From DIGJ01 sp036658435 (GTDB lineage: Bacteria > Bacillota > Clostridia > Lachnospirales > Lachnospiraceae), in contig JAVXEO010000004.1 in assembly GCA_036658435.1 (NCBI GenBank), positions 1 through 64,000 of the forward strand: DNA of 64,000 nt. The letters are read 5' to 3'. This document shows positions 27,139 to 36,516 of this stretch, one piece after another. The position numbers and the translations under genes were made by a program. The notes below the pieces were generated by a model that had not been told where the DNA came from, made no database searches, and saw nothing but the letters and a program-made list of their open reading frames with translations. Within the stretch, counting starts at the first letter, position 1. Each line of letters begins with the position of its first letter.

Positions 27139-27837
27139 TTATCTTACTCCTCGTAATTCTACATTTGTGGAACAATCAAGTAGAATTTTTTTGAATTCTT
27201 TCATTTTTTTCGGTTCGATCTCATGTAAATTGGGGTTTATCAGCATTCCTGAATTTTCAAATGCCTGAAGAAAATATTTTTTTGCTCCCCGAATCCATTT
27301 TCCAATTTCTTTAATTTCTTTTTCTGTATGAAATTCTCTTACCAAAGTTGTTCGAAACTCATATGCAACCTCATTCTCCATTAAAAAAGCAACACTTTTT
27401 TCAATACCGGAAATATCGAAATTGGGAATGCCTATGGTTTCTCCATAACGCTGTTTTGCATTTTTTATGTCCATGGCTACGTAGTCAATTAGATTTTCTT
27501 TTACAAGTTCTTTTAATTTTTCAGGAAACGTACCGTTGGTGTCCAGCTTGACTAAGTATCCCATACTTTTAATCTTATATAGGAAGTCTCCAATCTCTTT
27601 TTGCAATAAGGGTTCCCCCCCTGTAATACACACCCCATCTAAAATGCCCTTTCTTTTTTCCAGAAATGTAAAAATCTCCTGTTCCGAAAGCAAAGGAGTT
27701 TCCTCTGTTTTCAAAACAAGAGATGCATTGTGGCAAAAAGGACATCTCAGATTGCAACTTTTCGTAAATATGGTGCAGCAAACCTTATCCGGATAATCCA
27801 ATAAGGATGTTTTTTGTATGCCTCCAATTTCTATCAT
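27139..27837 (-). CDS. nrdG: Anaerobic ribonucleotide reductase activating protein (radical SAM)
   Basis: Radical SAM protein of 232 residues. The cluster motif CNLRCPFCHN (CxxxCxxC) and the SAM-binding stretch VCITGGEPLLQ are present. The opening MIEIGGIQKTSLLDYPDK is typical of the NrdG2-type activases that generate the glycyl radical on NrdD. It precedes nrdD by about 140 bp, the reverse of the common nrdD-nrdG order. An inverted repeat and an NrdR-like box lie between, so nrdD may have its own promoter. Confidence 0.92.
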   Translation of the reverse strand: MIEIGGIQKTSLLDYPDKVCCTIFTKSCNLRCPFCHNASLVLKTEETPLLSEQEIFTFLEKRKGILDGVCITGGEPLLQKEIGDFLYKIKSMGYLVKLDTNGTFPEKLKELVKENLIDYVAMDIKNAKQRYGETIGIPNFDISGIEKSVAFLMENEVAYEFRTTLVREFHTEKEIKEIGKWIRGAKKYFLQAFENSGMLINPNLHEIEPKKMKEFKKILLDCSTNVELRGVR

Positions 27838-27861
27838 TTTATACCTATACCTCTGCTTGTT

Positions 27862-29523
27862 TTATTTTACGGTAACTTTACATTTTGCCTTTTTTACAGT
27901 GTTTCCATCGATTGCAGTCACTGTAATGGTGGTGGTTCCTTTGTTCTTTGCTGCCACATTTCCCGAAGAGGAAACCTTTGCCACTTTGGGATTACTGGTA
28001 TCGTAGACAATACTGGCATATGCATTGGACTCTTTTATGGCTGCTTCTAATCGGAATTTTTCTCCCTTTTTCAAGGTCTTTTTTGTCGTTGATAACTTTA
28101 TCCCGGTGAGCTTTGGTACTACTATTTTTTCTGTATAAACCTGTTCGTTTCCTAAGGAATCTCTTAAATACACGGTATATTCTGTGGTTTCTTTTATGGT
28201 TTTTGTTGTTTTATTTTCCTTCCATTCAAAGGCTTCCCCTTTCTCTCCCTGTTGAAAATAAGAGAGATCCTGGTTGCCTTTTGCATAGCGCAGGGTTAAC
28301 GTATCCTTCATGGGATTTTCAATTGTCACATGGCACTTCTTATAATTTGAGTAGGGAAGGTCCGTAACTTCTGTTTGAACCGAAGCCATCATTCCTTTAT
28401 AGGACATTGCTCCATATACATCAAGAAAAGCCCCATCCCGTACTTTGGAACACAAGGCATCCACTTTCCTGCTTCCGCCTAGTATCATTTTTTTAATTAC
28501 ATTTGCCGGTAAATTTCCATAGTAGGAAGCAATCATTGCTGCCGTTCCGGTAACAAATGGAGCCGCCATAGAAGTGCCCGTTTCTTTTACATAGCGGCCC
28601 AGGGGAGTATGTTCCTCATCTACATAAGCGCTTACAATAGAGGTGCCCGGTGCAGCAATGTCTACGTACTGGTTGCTATAGCAGGAACTGCTGTCCAATT
28701 GTCCCGTATTGTTGGTATTGGCAACCGTTATTATATTGTCCAGCTGATACCCAGCCGGATACACCGGTGACTTAGAAATGTCGTATCCCTGCATATTGGT
28801 ATCTTTTGTTCCATTCCCTGCAGCACAAACAAACAGCATCTTTGAATTCTTTATTGCCTTATAAAGAGCTTTGCTGTAATCTGAAGTTCCCAGACTCAGA
28901 TTGCATATGGAAGCTCCATTGTTTTCGGCATATTCAATGGCTTCTATTATCGCAGACATATTGCCTTCCCCTTCACTTCCAAGTGCCTTGCAACTCATAA
29001 GTTTTACCTTTGAATAGGCTGCTACTCCCGCAATTCCAATTCCATTATCTGCTACTGCACCTATAATTCCCGCTACATGGGTTCCATGAATGTCTGCATA
29101 TAATCCTGTTTTTGAAGATTTTTCATAATTGCAGATTTCAGCATTCCCATCTACAAAATTCCAGCCATAATAATCTCCTTCGTATCCGTTTTCATCATTA
29201 TCCAGAGAACTGTCCATAACCTCATCTTCATTCACCCACATATTGGGGGCTAAATCTGCATGCAAATAGTCAATTCCCGTATCTATAATTGCAACTGTAA
29301 CTTCATTTTCTGCATCCTTTGATAGCTTCCATGCTTCCTCGATGTTTATATTTTCTATGAGGTCATAATATGCCCACTGTAAATTACTGAATTTATCCTG
29401 GGTTACCAAGGTTCTGACCTTACAGGTTTCTGTTTCCTTTGCCAATGCATGAGGTGTATATCCATTCCACTGAAATAACAAGATCAAGCACAGTAAGCTG
29501 CTTACCATTCTTTTTTTGTTCAT
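27862..29523 (-). CDS. Secreted S8 family serine peptidase (subtilisin-like) with Ig-like C-terminal domain
   Basis: Protein of 553 residues with an N-terminal signal peptide (about 1-28, ending HALA). The catalytic triad is intact: Asp81 in IDTGID, His146 in HGTHVAG and Ser318 in GTSMAAP, with the oxyanion Asn in AAGNG. After the protease (to about 380) a beta segment leads to a bacterial Ig-like (Big2-type) domain, recognisable by LSTTKKTLKKGEKFRL and VAKVSSSGNVAAKNKGTTTI. No sorting signal is visible. It probably digests extracellular or wall-associated protein. It lies 42 bp downstream of a phosphoesterase gene. Confidence 0.92.
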   Translation of the reverse strand: MNKKRMVSSLLCLILLFQWNGYTPHALAKETETCKVRTLVTQDKFSNLQWAYYDLIENINIEEAWKLSKDAENEVTVAIIDTGIDYLHADLAPNMWVNEDEVMDSSLDNDENGYEGDYYGWNFVDGNAEICNYEKSSKTGLYADIHGTHVAGIIGAVADNGIGIAGVAAYSKVKLMSCKALGSEGEGNMSAIIEAIEYAENNGASICNLSLGTSDYSKALYKAIKNSKMLFVCAAGNGTKDTNMQGYDISKSPVYPAGYQLDNIITVANTNNTGQLDSSSCYSNQYVDIAAPGTSIVSAYVDEEHTPLGRYVKETGTSMAAPFVTGTAAMIASYYGNLPANVIKKMILGGSRKVDALCSKVRDGAFLDVYGAMSYKGMMASVQTEVTDLPYSNYKKCHVTIENPMKDTLTLRYAKGNQDLSYFQQGEKGEAFEWKENKTTKTIKETTEYTVYLRDSLGNEQVYTEKIVVPKLTGIKLSTTKKTLKKGEKFRLEAAIKESNAYASIVYDTSNPKVAKVSSSGNVAAKNKGTTTITVTAIDGNTVKKAKCKVTVK

Positions 29524-29565
29524 TTTCTACCTCCATTTCCTATCACAAAGATCGGATGGGGAATT

Positions 29566-30423
29566 TTATAATATCCTTAATTCTTTTGCCGACCGTATCC
29601 AATACTCTTCCGGTGGATTTCCTTCTGTATCCAGATTTTTTTCCATAACAGCCAGGTCATATGCTCTTTTCGCACATAACGGCCCCATATTTTCCCCTAT
29701 TTCCATTGATTTTAAAATACACTGTGGCCATACATAAGCATACTGCAAAAGGCTGCTTTTTGCAAACCAGCGATTCACTTTCTCATAAGAAAAGGGAATG
29801 CTTAAAAATTGTGCTTTCCATTCCTCCCTTTCCCAGGTAAGATATGCCATATTTGCTTTTTTTTGTACACCAATAGCAACCCCAACGGAACCGGGATTGA
29901 TAATTACTTTTCCGGCATGTTCATACTGCATCTGCCGGTGCGTATGTCCTGCTACTATATATTTTTCTTTTGATTCTTCCAGATGCTTCTTTGTGTTGTC
30001 TTTTCCCGCATCTAAAAGTTCTCTGGAAGAGGAAATAGAACCATGTACCAGACGAAGAGCTTCTGTACCTTCTATTTTTAAAACCACAGTAGAATCCATG
30101 CTTTCGAACCACTCTAAATCTTTTTTTGTTAGATTTTCATAGGTGTAGAGAAGGCTTCCCTTATAAGAGGAACATCTCCAGTTCTTTTCATAGCCATCTC
30201 GATAATTCAGGAAATATTCTTCACGATTTCCACGTATCATCCAGGTTGGCATTTGTTTTTTCAACTGATAAATCTTCTCTAAAGTGAGTTGTGGTTCTGG
30301 GCAGTCACTGACATAATCTCCCAGAAACACAACTCCATCTACCGGGTTTTTTTCAATGTAGGCAAGGCAAGCCTCAAAGGCAACGATATTGCTATGAATA
30401 TCACTCATTACTGCAAGCTTCAT
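29566..30423 (-). CDS. Calcineurin-like metallophosphoesterase
   Basis: Protein of 285 residues. The dimetal site motifs appear in order: MSDIHSN (about 7), FLGDYVSD (about 34), RGNREEY (about 64), and VAGHTHRQ with INPGSVG (about 157 and 173). This is the YfcE/MJ0936-like group, which contains phosphodiesterases of unclear natural substrate. No signal peptide is present, so it is cytoplasmic. It is nine bases downstream of the zinc-ribbon gene and probably co-transcribed with it and purA. Confidence 0.88.
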   Translation of the reverse strand: MKLAVMSDIHSNIVAFEACLAYIEKNPVDGVVFLGDYVSDCPEPQLTLEKIYQLKKQMPTWMIRGNREEYFLNYRDGYEKNWRCSSYKGSLLYTYENLTKKDLEWFESMDSTVVLKIEGTEALRLVHGSISSSRELLDAGKDNTKKHLEESKEKYIVAGHTHRQMQYEHAGKVIINPGSVGVAIGVQKKANMAYLTWEREEWKAQFLSIPFSYEKVNRWFAKSSLLQYAYVWPQCILKSMEIGENMGPLCAKRAYDLAVMEKNLDTEGNPPEEYWIRSAKELRIL

Positions 30424-30432
30424 TTTAATAAC

Positions 30433-30804
30433 CTACATCATTTTTCCGCATTTATTGCAAAAAGAAGAACCTTGTGAAACGGTGTTTCCACAATCGGAGC
30501 AAATGGTGCCACCCTTATTTTGTGCAATTGCCTCTTTTGCTGCTTCCATTCTTTTTTTTGATTTTTCTATTTTTTCAACACAGGAAGAAAACTCGGATCC
30601 TAAAAGTTCCAGGATTTCTTCGTCCTCTTTACAGCTGCGATAAAGCAATTCCCCCAGCATATGATATTGATTATCAATTTTTCCATTTTCTGATAGTATA
30701 ATCCCATGCTGTTTTGCTGAATCGGAGGCATCTTTGGTCATCTTTACAATTTCACTTCCCATATTCGAAAGTTCTTCACCCATTTTATTAAATATATCCA
30801 CCAT
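30433..30804 (-). CDS. Helical protein with C-terminal zinc ribbon
   Basis: Protein of 123 residues. The first 95 are charged and helical (VDIFNKMGEELSNMGSEIVK onwards), suggesting a coiled coil. The last 25 form a zinc ribbon with two CxxC pairs, CSDCG and CNKCG. A good AAGGAG site precedes the start. It stands between purA (28 bp upstream) and the metallophosphoesterase (9 bp downstream). Many Firmicutes carry such small zinc-ribbon proteins, and no function can be assigned. Confidence 0.8.
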   Translation of the reverse strand: MVDIFNKMGEELSNMGSEIVKMTKDASDSAKQHGIILSENGKIDNQYHMLGELLYRSCKEDEEILELLGSEFSSCVEKIEKSKKRMEAAKEAIAQNKGGTICSDCGNTVSQGSSFCNKCGKMM

Positions 30805-30832
30805 ACTAACTCCTTTCTATGGACAAAATATA

Positions 30833-32110
30833 TTATCCGCGCAAAATAATATCTTCTCTTCCCGGTCCATTGGATACCATTGTAATAGGGAATTCAATTT
30901 GTTCTTCTACAAATTCGATATATTTTCTGCAGTTTTCCGGTAGTTCATCATAATTTTTAATTCCACGAATGTCACAATTCCATCCAGGCAATACCTGAAT
31001 CACCGGTTTTGCCTTTTCCAAAAGAGTTGTAGTTGGAAAGTCTGTACTTACTTTTCCATTTATTTCATAGCCTGTACATACCGGAATCTCTTTTAAATAT
31101 CCAAGAACATCTAGTACGGTAAATGCCACATCGGTTGTTCCCTGCAAGCGGCAGCCATACTTAGAAGCAACGCAGTCAAACCATCCCATACGTCTTGGGC
31201 GTCCTGTTGTTGCTCCGTACTCTCCTCCATCGCCGCCTCGTCTTCTGAGTTCGTCGGCTTCTTCCCCGAAAATCTCACTGACAAAAGCGCCGCCACCAAC
31301 TGCACTGGAATACGCTTTACACACCGTAATGATTTTTTTAATTTCGTAAGGAGGAATTCCGGCCCCGATGGCTCCATAAGCAGCCAGAGTAGAAGAAGAA
31401 GTGACCATTGGATAAATCCCATGATCCGGATCCTTCAAGGTTCCAAGTTGTCCTTCTAGCAGTATTTCTTTTCCTTCTTTGATTGCCTTCCATAAATAAC
31501 TGGAAACATCACACACATAAGGTGCAATCATTTCTCTATATTCAAGGAGCGTACAAAGTAATTCTTCCGGTTTTAATGCCGGTTTGTGATATAGATGTTC
31601 CAAAATAACATTTTTTTGTTCACAAATGCGCTCTGTTTTTTCTTTTAATCCTTCTTCATCAAATAGTTCACTGACCTGGAATCCAATTTTAGCATATTTA
31701 TCCGAATAAAATGGTGCAATTCCTGATTTGGTAGAACCAAATGATTTTCCGCCTAATCTTTCTTCTTCATATTCATCAAAAAGGATATGATATGGCATTA
31801 CTATCTGTGCCCGGTCTGAAACCAAAATCTTTGGTGTTGGGACTCCTCTGTCAACAATTGACTGAATTTCCTTGAATAAAACCGGAATATTCAAAGCGAC
31901 TCCATTACCTATCACGCTGGTTGTATGATTGTAAAATACCCCTGACGGTAAGGTATGCAATGCAAATTTACCGTAATTGTTTACGATGGTATGTCCTGCA
32001 TTTGCTCCACCTTGAAATCTTACTATAATATCAGCTTCCTTTGCCATCATATCGGTGATTTTACCCTTACCTTCATCACCCCAGTTAGCTCCTACCACTG
32101 CTTTTACCAT
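30833..32110 (-). CDS. purA: Adenylosuccinate synthetase
   Basis: GTP-dependent enzyme of 425 residues converting IMP and aspartate to adenylosuccinate. The P-loop GANWGDEGKGK (about 7-17), the NAGHT motif and GTTDVAFTVLD are present. The start ATG lies eight bases after AGGAGG; an in-frame TTG two codons earlier is less likely. With purB in the same window both steps of the IMP-to-AMP branch are encoded, but purA is separated from purC-purF-purB by signalling genes. Confidence 0.95.
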   Translation of the reverse strand: MVKAVVGANWGDEGKGKITDMMAKEADIIVRFQGGANAGHTIVNNYGKFALHTLPSGVFYNHTTSVIGNGVALNIPVLFKEIQSIVDRGVPTPKILVSDRAQIVMPYHILFDEYEEERLGGKSFGSTKSGIAPFYSDKYAKIGFQVSELFDEEGLKEKTERICEQKNVILEHLYHKPALKPEELLCTLLEYREMIAPYVCDVSSYLWKAIKEGKEILLEGQLGTLKDPDHGIYPMVTSSSTLAAYGAIGAGIPPYEIKKIITVCKAYSSAVGGGAFVSEIFGEEADELRRRGGDGGEYGATTGRPRRMGWFDCVASKYGCRLQGTTDVAFTVLDVLGYLKEIPVCTGYEINGKVSTDFPTTTLLEKAKPVIQVLPGWNCDIRGIKNYDELPENCRKYIEFVEEQIEFPITMVSNGPGREDIILRG

Positions 32111-32195
32111 ATTCAAAACCTCCTACATATTCTATATTACCGCAATATATTATAGCATACCTCCGGTTATAAGTAAAATAGTTAATTATTTCAAA

Positions 32196-32230
32196 AATGC
32201 CCCACTTTGTAAAAAGTAAAGTGGGGCATT
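32196..32230 (-). terminator. Intrinsic terminator of the chemoreceptor gene
   Basis: A perfect 13-bp stem (32196-32208 with 32218-32230), a nine-base loop, and a T-run on the minus strand, directly after the MCP stop. Confidence 0.85.
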
Positions 32231-32240
32231 CTCTTTTTTT

Positions 32241-34358
32241 CTATTCCTTTTTCAATAAAATAAACTTATCTACCAATTCCTGCAAAAGTCTTGACTGTGC
32301 TGCCAGCTCTTCACTGCTAGCCGAACTTTCCTCTGCCATGGCTGTATTCTCTTCTATAACACTTGCAATCTGCTCCACTGCCTGGGCAATCTGATCGAGT
32401 GCCGTTGCCTGTGTTCCCGATGCCGTTGATATTTCATCAATGCTTGTAATTAGGCCTTGTGCCTTAACTGCAGATTTCTGAAGCATTTCTGCTGCTTTAT
32501 CTGCCAATCTTTTTCCGTTTTCCACCGCTTTGATGGAATTTGCAATCAGGGTTGTGGAACTTTTTGCTGCCTCGGCACTCTGGTTTGCCAATGCACCTAC
32601 TTCATTTGCAACAACGGCGAACCCTTTTCCTGCCTCTCCGGCTCTGGCTGCTTCTATCGAAGCATTTAAAGACAATAAGTTTGTCTGGGATGCAATGTCA
32701 TCAATGGTATTAATAATATGACTGATTTCATTGGAGCTTGCCGTAATCAGGTTCATGGCCTCTACCATTTCTCTCATTTGCTCATTTGTATCTTGTATTT
32801 CTTCCCCTACCTCTTTTACTATCTTATTTGCAGTTCCTGCATTCTCGGCATTTCTATCCACTTCACCGGAAACACTGGTAACCGTTGCCTGCAATTCTTC
32901 AATGGAACTTGCCTGATCTGTGGCTCCTTCTGTTAAAGACTGGGCTCCCTCTGCTATTTGTCCTGCGCTGTCTGCTACCATAGCCGAGGAATTGTTAATT
33001 TGAGAAAGAGTATCTGAAATTTTCACAAGAAAATATTCCAAAGAGCTCTTAATTCCCGAGAATTCTCCTACATACTCAACATTTGGCCTTAAATCGAAAT
33101 TTCCTTTTGACATTTCTTCCATGCCCCGGGATAAGTCATTTACGATTCCACGAAGGGTCATCACCGTACTTTTAAATGCATTTTCCAACTTGCCGATTTC
33201 ATCTTGATTTTCTGCCTTTAATTCAATTTCAAAATCACCTTTTGACAGTTTCTCTGCCGCTTCTACCACTGCATAAATTGGATGAATGAATTTTTTAATC
33301 AGCATTGCCATAGCTACAACCAGAATAACTAAAATAACCAAAGATAAGCTGACCATCCACATACTCAGACTGCTTACATCTTTGTTTAAGTCTGATTTTT
33401 CCAAAGCACTGGCCGCCCACCAGGTTTCGTTAGCAGCAATTACCGGATAGTAAAATCGTGACACTTTCTTACCACTGTCTTTCAGCGTTTCTACTGAAAA
33501 AGGTTTTCCTTTTTCAATTTCCTTTTTTATCTTTCCATATTGCTTTTCGCCAAGTAAATCCCTTTGATTCTGACCTGCGTACTCATCAGACTCACTGTCA
33601 TAAATAAACACACCCTCCGACGTCAAAACATTGGCAAACATAGTAGGATACTTTTCATCGGATGTTTTTATTTTGTCAAAATTGCTTATATTAATATCCA
33701 CCGATATAACACCTTGAACGGTTCCTTTGTAAATAATAGGATAGGATACAGAGACCATCTTAATTCCATTGTATTCATATGGTTTGGTAAAGCATGCTTT
33801 TTGGCTTTCTTTGGCATTCATATAAAATTCTTCTTTACTAAACTCCTGGTAAGTACCAAAAATAGCCACTGCTTTCCTTTTTGCGTCTTCTACATTTACG
33901 TAAATACCATAATCCGAAAGAGAAGGATCAAAACATTTTGGTTCAAAGAAAAGTCCCATTCCTTCAATGTCTGCATTATTCGCAACTACAGACCAGGCAT
34001 TGTTCAGAAAATATTTTTCAAGCTCGCCATTTAGATTCTCTATCGGCACTTTGTATGCTTTACTTATTTTCTTTTCACCTACATATCCATCTTTTTCATA
34101 CGTGATAAACTGCTCATCTATGTAACTTTGTAAATTTTTTGCAATATCCGTTGCATTGGATAAAATAGACTGTACCATGACACCATTTTGTGCCGCAATA
34201 CCTGAAAATTCTCCATCAATGGCATTCACCACGGATTTTCTTGCCACCGTTAAGCTAAATAGCACTAACACCGTCAGCATTGCTGTTAGCAAGGTTCCCA
34301 CTGCAAAAGAGGTTTTTGTTGACAAGCTCCAATCTCGAAATTTTTTCTTTTGCTTCAT
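32241..34358 (-). CDS. Methyl-accepting chemotaxis protein with dCache-type sensor
   Basis: Receptor of 705 residues. A first membrane segment (about 17-40), a large extracellular domain of about 300 residues of the Cache type ([12 protein letters not shown] near its end) and a second segment (about 333-353) are followed by HAMP ([11 protein letters not shown]). The methylation helices then lead to the conserved signalling tip, recognisable by [20 protein letters not shown] and [13 protein letters not shown]. There is no C-terminal CheR-tethering pentapeptide. No che or flagellar genes are nearby, so this is a stand-alone receptor gene. The ligand is unknown; Cache domains often bind amino acids or carboxylates. 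Confidence 0.92.
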   Translation of the reverse strand: MKQKKKFRDWSLSTKTSFAVGTLLTAMLTVLVLFSLTVARKSVVNAIDGEFSGIAAQNGVMVQSILSNATDIAKNLQSYIDEQFITYEKDGYVGEKKISKAYKVPIENLNGELEKYFLNNAWSVVANNADIEGMGLFFEPKCFDPSLSDYGIYVNVEDAKRKAVAIFGTYQEFSKEEFYMNAKESQKACFTKPYEYNGIKMVSVSYPIIYKGTVQGVISVDINISNFDKIKTSDEKYPTMFANVLTSEGVFIYDSESDEYAGQNQRDLLGEKQYGKIKKEIEKGKPFSVETLKDSGKKVSRFYYPVIAANETWWAASALEKSDLNKDVSSLSMWMVSLSLVILVILVVAMAMLIKKFIHPIYAVVEAAEKLSKGDFEIELKAENQDEIGKLENAFKSTVMTLRGIVNDLSRGMEEMSKGNFDLRPNVEYVGEFSGIKSSLEYFLVKISDTLSQINNSSAMVADSAGQIAEGAQSLTEGATDQASSIEELQATVTSVSGEVDRNAENAGTANKIVKEVGEEIQDTNEQMREMVEAMNLITASSNEISHIINTIDDIASQTNLLSLNASIEAARAGEAGKGFAVVANEVGALANQSAEAAKSSTTLIANSIKAVENGKRLADKAAEMLQKSAVKAQGLITSIDEISTASGTQATALDQIAQAVEQIASVIEENTAMAEESSASSEELAAQSRLLQELVDKFILLKKE

Positions 34359-34395
34359 TATATTAATCTCCTTCTTTCCAAAACATATTTATTTT

Positions 34396-34424
34396 ATTTT
34401 ATCTCTTTTTTATACGGTAGTCAA
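34396..34424 (-). promoter_or_regulatory. Sigma-A promoter of the chemoreceptor gene
   Basis: Minus strand TTGACT (34419-34424), 17 bases, TAAAAT (34396-34401). It is not the sigma-28 type often seen for motility genes. Confidence 0.6.
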
Positions 34425-34521
34425 TTATTTTTCTCTTATTCGTAAATTTATTTTCCTTATTTGTGTTGTTTTGCATCCTTTTGTGTTTTTATGTAATGGG
34501 AACACTTTCCTATTACATAAA

Positions 34522-34552
34522 AAAGGATATCGTATCTTTCACGACATCCTTT
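34522..34552 (-). terminator. Intrinsic terminator at the end of the EAL gene
   Basis: Stem 34522-34533 with 34541-34552 (12 bp, one G:U pair), a seven-base loop and a T-run on the minus strand. The stem overlaps the last codons of the gene. A second hairpin (34486-34501 with 34508-34523) follows immediately. Confidence 0.7.
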
Positions 34553-36422
34553 CGCCAAGCTCTTTTTTTAGGAGAATAACCAGCTGCTTTAACTCCTGAT
34601 TTTCTTTTTCCAGTGCAAATTCTCTCTCTTTTTCCCTTGTAACGTCATTAATTGCCGCATAAAATAAAACCCTGTGCTTATCTCCTGTGAAATATCGTAT
34701 CTTTGTATGCAGCCAGAGTAATTTCCCATTTTTACAAATTCGCCGAAAAAGACCTTCTGTTATTTCTTTGGTTTCCAGCGCCTGGAGATACATATTTTGT
34801 ATAATTTCTTGATCTTCTTCATAAATTCGGCTTTCAAGAGGAACTTCACTTTGGTAATATTCTTCCCGGGTTTCTCCTATCATATCAAAATAGCTGTCAT
34901 TCAAGCGAATGGCTTCAATATGTCCCTTGCTGTATTCATAGATTCCAACGGCACTTATCATGCTGTTAAACATAGCATTAACCGGTGCCGTAGGATCCCA
35001 GACTGCATCCATTGACATGGGTTCTTCCAGATTATCATAAGTATAAGGACCGGACTCTTCCATACGTTCCAAATAAATTTCATATTCATCAATCGGCATT
35101 GGTTTTGCATAATAATACCCTTGTGCAATGGTGCATCCAATACTGCGCAAAAAATCAACCTGCTCTTTGGTTTCCACCCCTTCTGCAATACAGGCCAGCT
35201 TCAGCCACTTTGCCATTCGCACCACCGATGCAAGAATATTACCTCCCCTTGCCATCTTATCTTCCCCTGATAAAAATATAAGATCCAGTTTTAAGATATC
35301 CACAACCGCTTCCTTAAGCATATTAAGGGAAGAATATCCACTTCCGAAATCGTCCATAAGCACGGTAAATCCATACTTCTGCAAGCGTTCCATAACGCTA
35401 ATCAAAAGATTCTGGCTATCTGAATATGCACTTTCTGTTATCTCAAGTTCCAACAGTTTAACCGGCAAATCATACTTTTCTACCATTCCAATTATTGTAT
35501 CACATAGCTTTGGATTGTATAAATTAATTCTTGAAACATTTACCGAAATTGGATGAGGATGCTTACCTTCATCAAGCCATTTTCGAATCAGCTTACAGGA
35601 TTCTTCCCATACATAGGCATCTAACTTCATGATTAAGCCATTTCGTTCAAAAATAGGAATAAAATCCCCTGGAAATATCATCCCTCTTTTGGGATAATTC
35701 CAGCGAACCAATACTTCTGCTGCCACGGGTACTCCTGTTTGAATGTTGCATTGTGGCTGCAGGTATATAACAAACTGTTTTTCTAAAAGTGCCGTTGCCA
35801 TCTGGTTTACAATTTCTTGTTCCCAAAGCATGGCTTTTCTCAGATTTTCATCATAATAAGCGTATCTTTTTATATAGTTTCCTTTAATGGTACGAATGGC
35901 AAGGTTGGTTCGGTCACACATAAGATTGATTGGCATATCATGATTTTTAATAACATACATTCCAAAATAAGGTACAATTTCAAAATCAATCTCATATTCC
36001 GAAAGTATCTTTTCAATATAATCAATCATTTTCATGTCATTATCTTCACTGTAAACAAAGCAAATATAAAAAATATCGGCTTCCGTTCTTCCAAACGTAA
36101 TAAGGGGATTCATACTTAGCTTATAGCGCAGCTTATCCCCTATATATCGAAGGAGCTTATCTCCCTCTTCACGTCCCCAAAGTTCATTAATAATCTTAAA
36201 ACGTTCAATATCCATACGAAGCATAACAAACTGCATCTGTCTGTTATCAAGAAGCATCTTTTTGGTTTCTGCATAAAAGGTCGTTCGATTGTAAAGACCA
36301 GAAACCGTATCATATCGCTTATAAAACTCCAACTCAAGTTTTAATGACTTGCATTTCTTTTCTTCTAATAGTAGTTCTTGCCGCAATTCCACTTCCTTAC
36401 TATCTTTTTCTTGCTTTCCCAT
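34539..36422 (-). CDS. EAL-domain protein with degenerate GGDEF and C-terminal PAS
   Basis: Cytoplasmic protein of 627 residues with three modules. The GGDEF domain (about 35-165) has the fold signature SGLYNRTTFY, but its active motif reads GRTEADIF, so diguanylate cyclase activity should be absent. The EAL domain (about 215-445) keeps the catalytic set: AEVLVRW (EVL for EAL), VNVSRIN, ELEITES, MDDFGSGYSS, LKLD and IAEGVET. It probably hydrolyses c-di-GMP. A PAS domain (about 480-600) follows and a short coiled coil ends the chain. The start behind GGGGGAAGG is preferred over a frame 15 codons longer. No membrane span is present. Confidence 0.9.
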   Translation of the reverse strand: MGKQEKDSKEVELRQELLLEEKKCKSLKLELEFYKRYDTVSGLYNRTTFYAETKKMLLDNRQMQFVMLRMDIERFKIINELWGREEGDKLLRYIGDKLRYKLSMNPLITFGRTEADIFYICFVYSEDNDMKMIDYIEKILSEYEIDFEIVPYFGMYVIKNHDMPINLMCDRTNLAIRTIKGNYIKRYAYYDENLRKAMLWEQEIVNQMATALLEKQFVIYLQPQCNIQTGVPVAAEVLVRWNYPKRGMIFPGDFIPIFERNGLIMKLDAYVWEESCKLIRKWLDEGKHPHPISVNVSRINLYNPKLCDTIIGMVEKYDLPVKLLELEITESAYSDSQNLLISVMERLQKYGFTVLMDDFGSGYSSLNMLKEAVVDILKLDLIFLSGEDKMARGGNILASVVRMAKWLKLACIAEGVETKEQVDFLRSIGCTIAQGYYYAKPMPIDEYEIYLERMEESGPYTYDNLEEPMSMDAVWDPTAPVNAMFNSMISAVGIYEYSKGHIEAIRLNDSYFDMIGETREEYYQSEVPLESRIYEEDQEIIQNMYLQALETKEITEGLFRRICKNGKLLWLHTKIRYFTGDKHRVLFYAAINDVTREKEREFALEKENQELKQLVILLKKELGERMS

Positions 36423-36516
36423 ATGCCTTCCCCCAAACATACAAATATATTCCTCTAAGTATAGCATTCTTTTTCATACAAAACAAGCATCCGGAATGAA
36501 TTTTTTCCCCCTTAAA

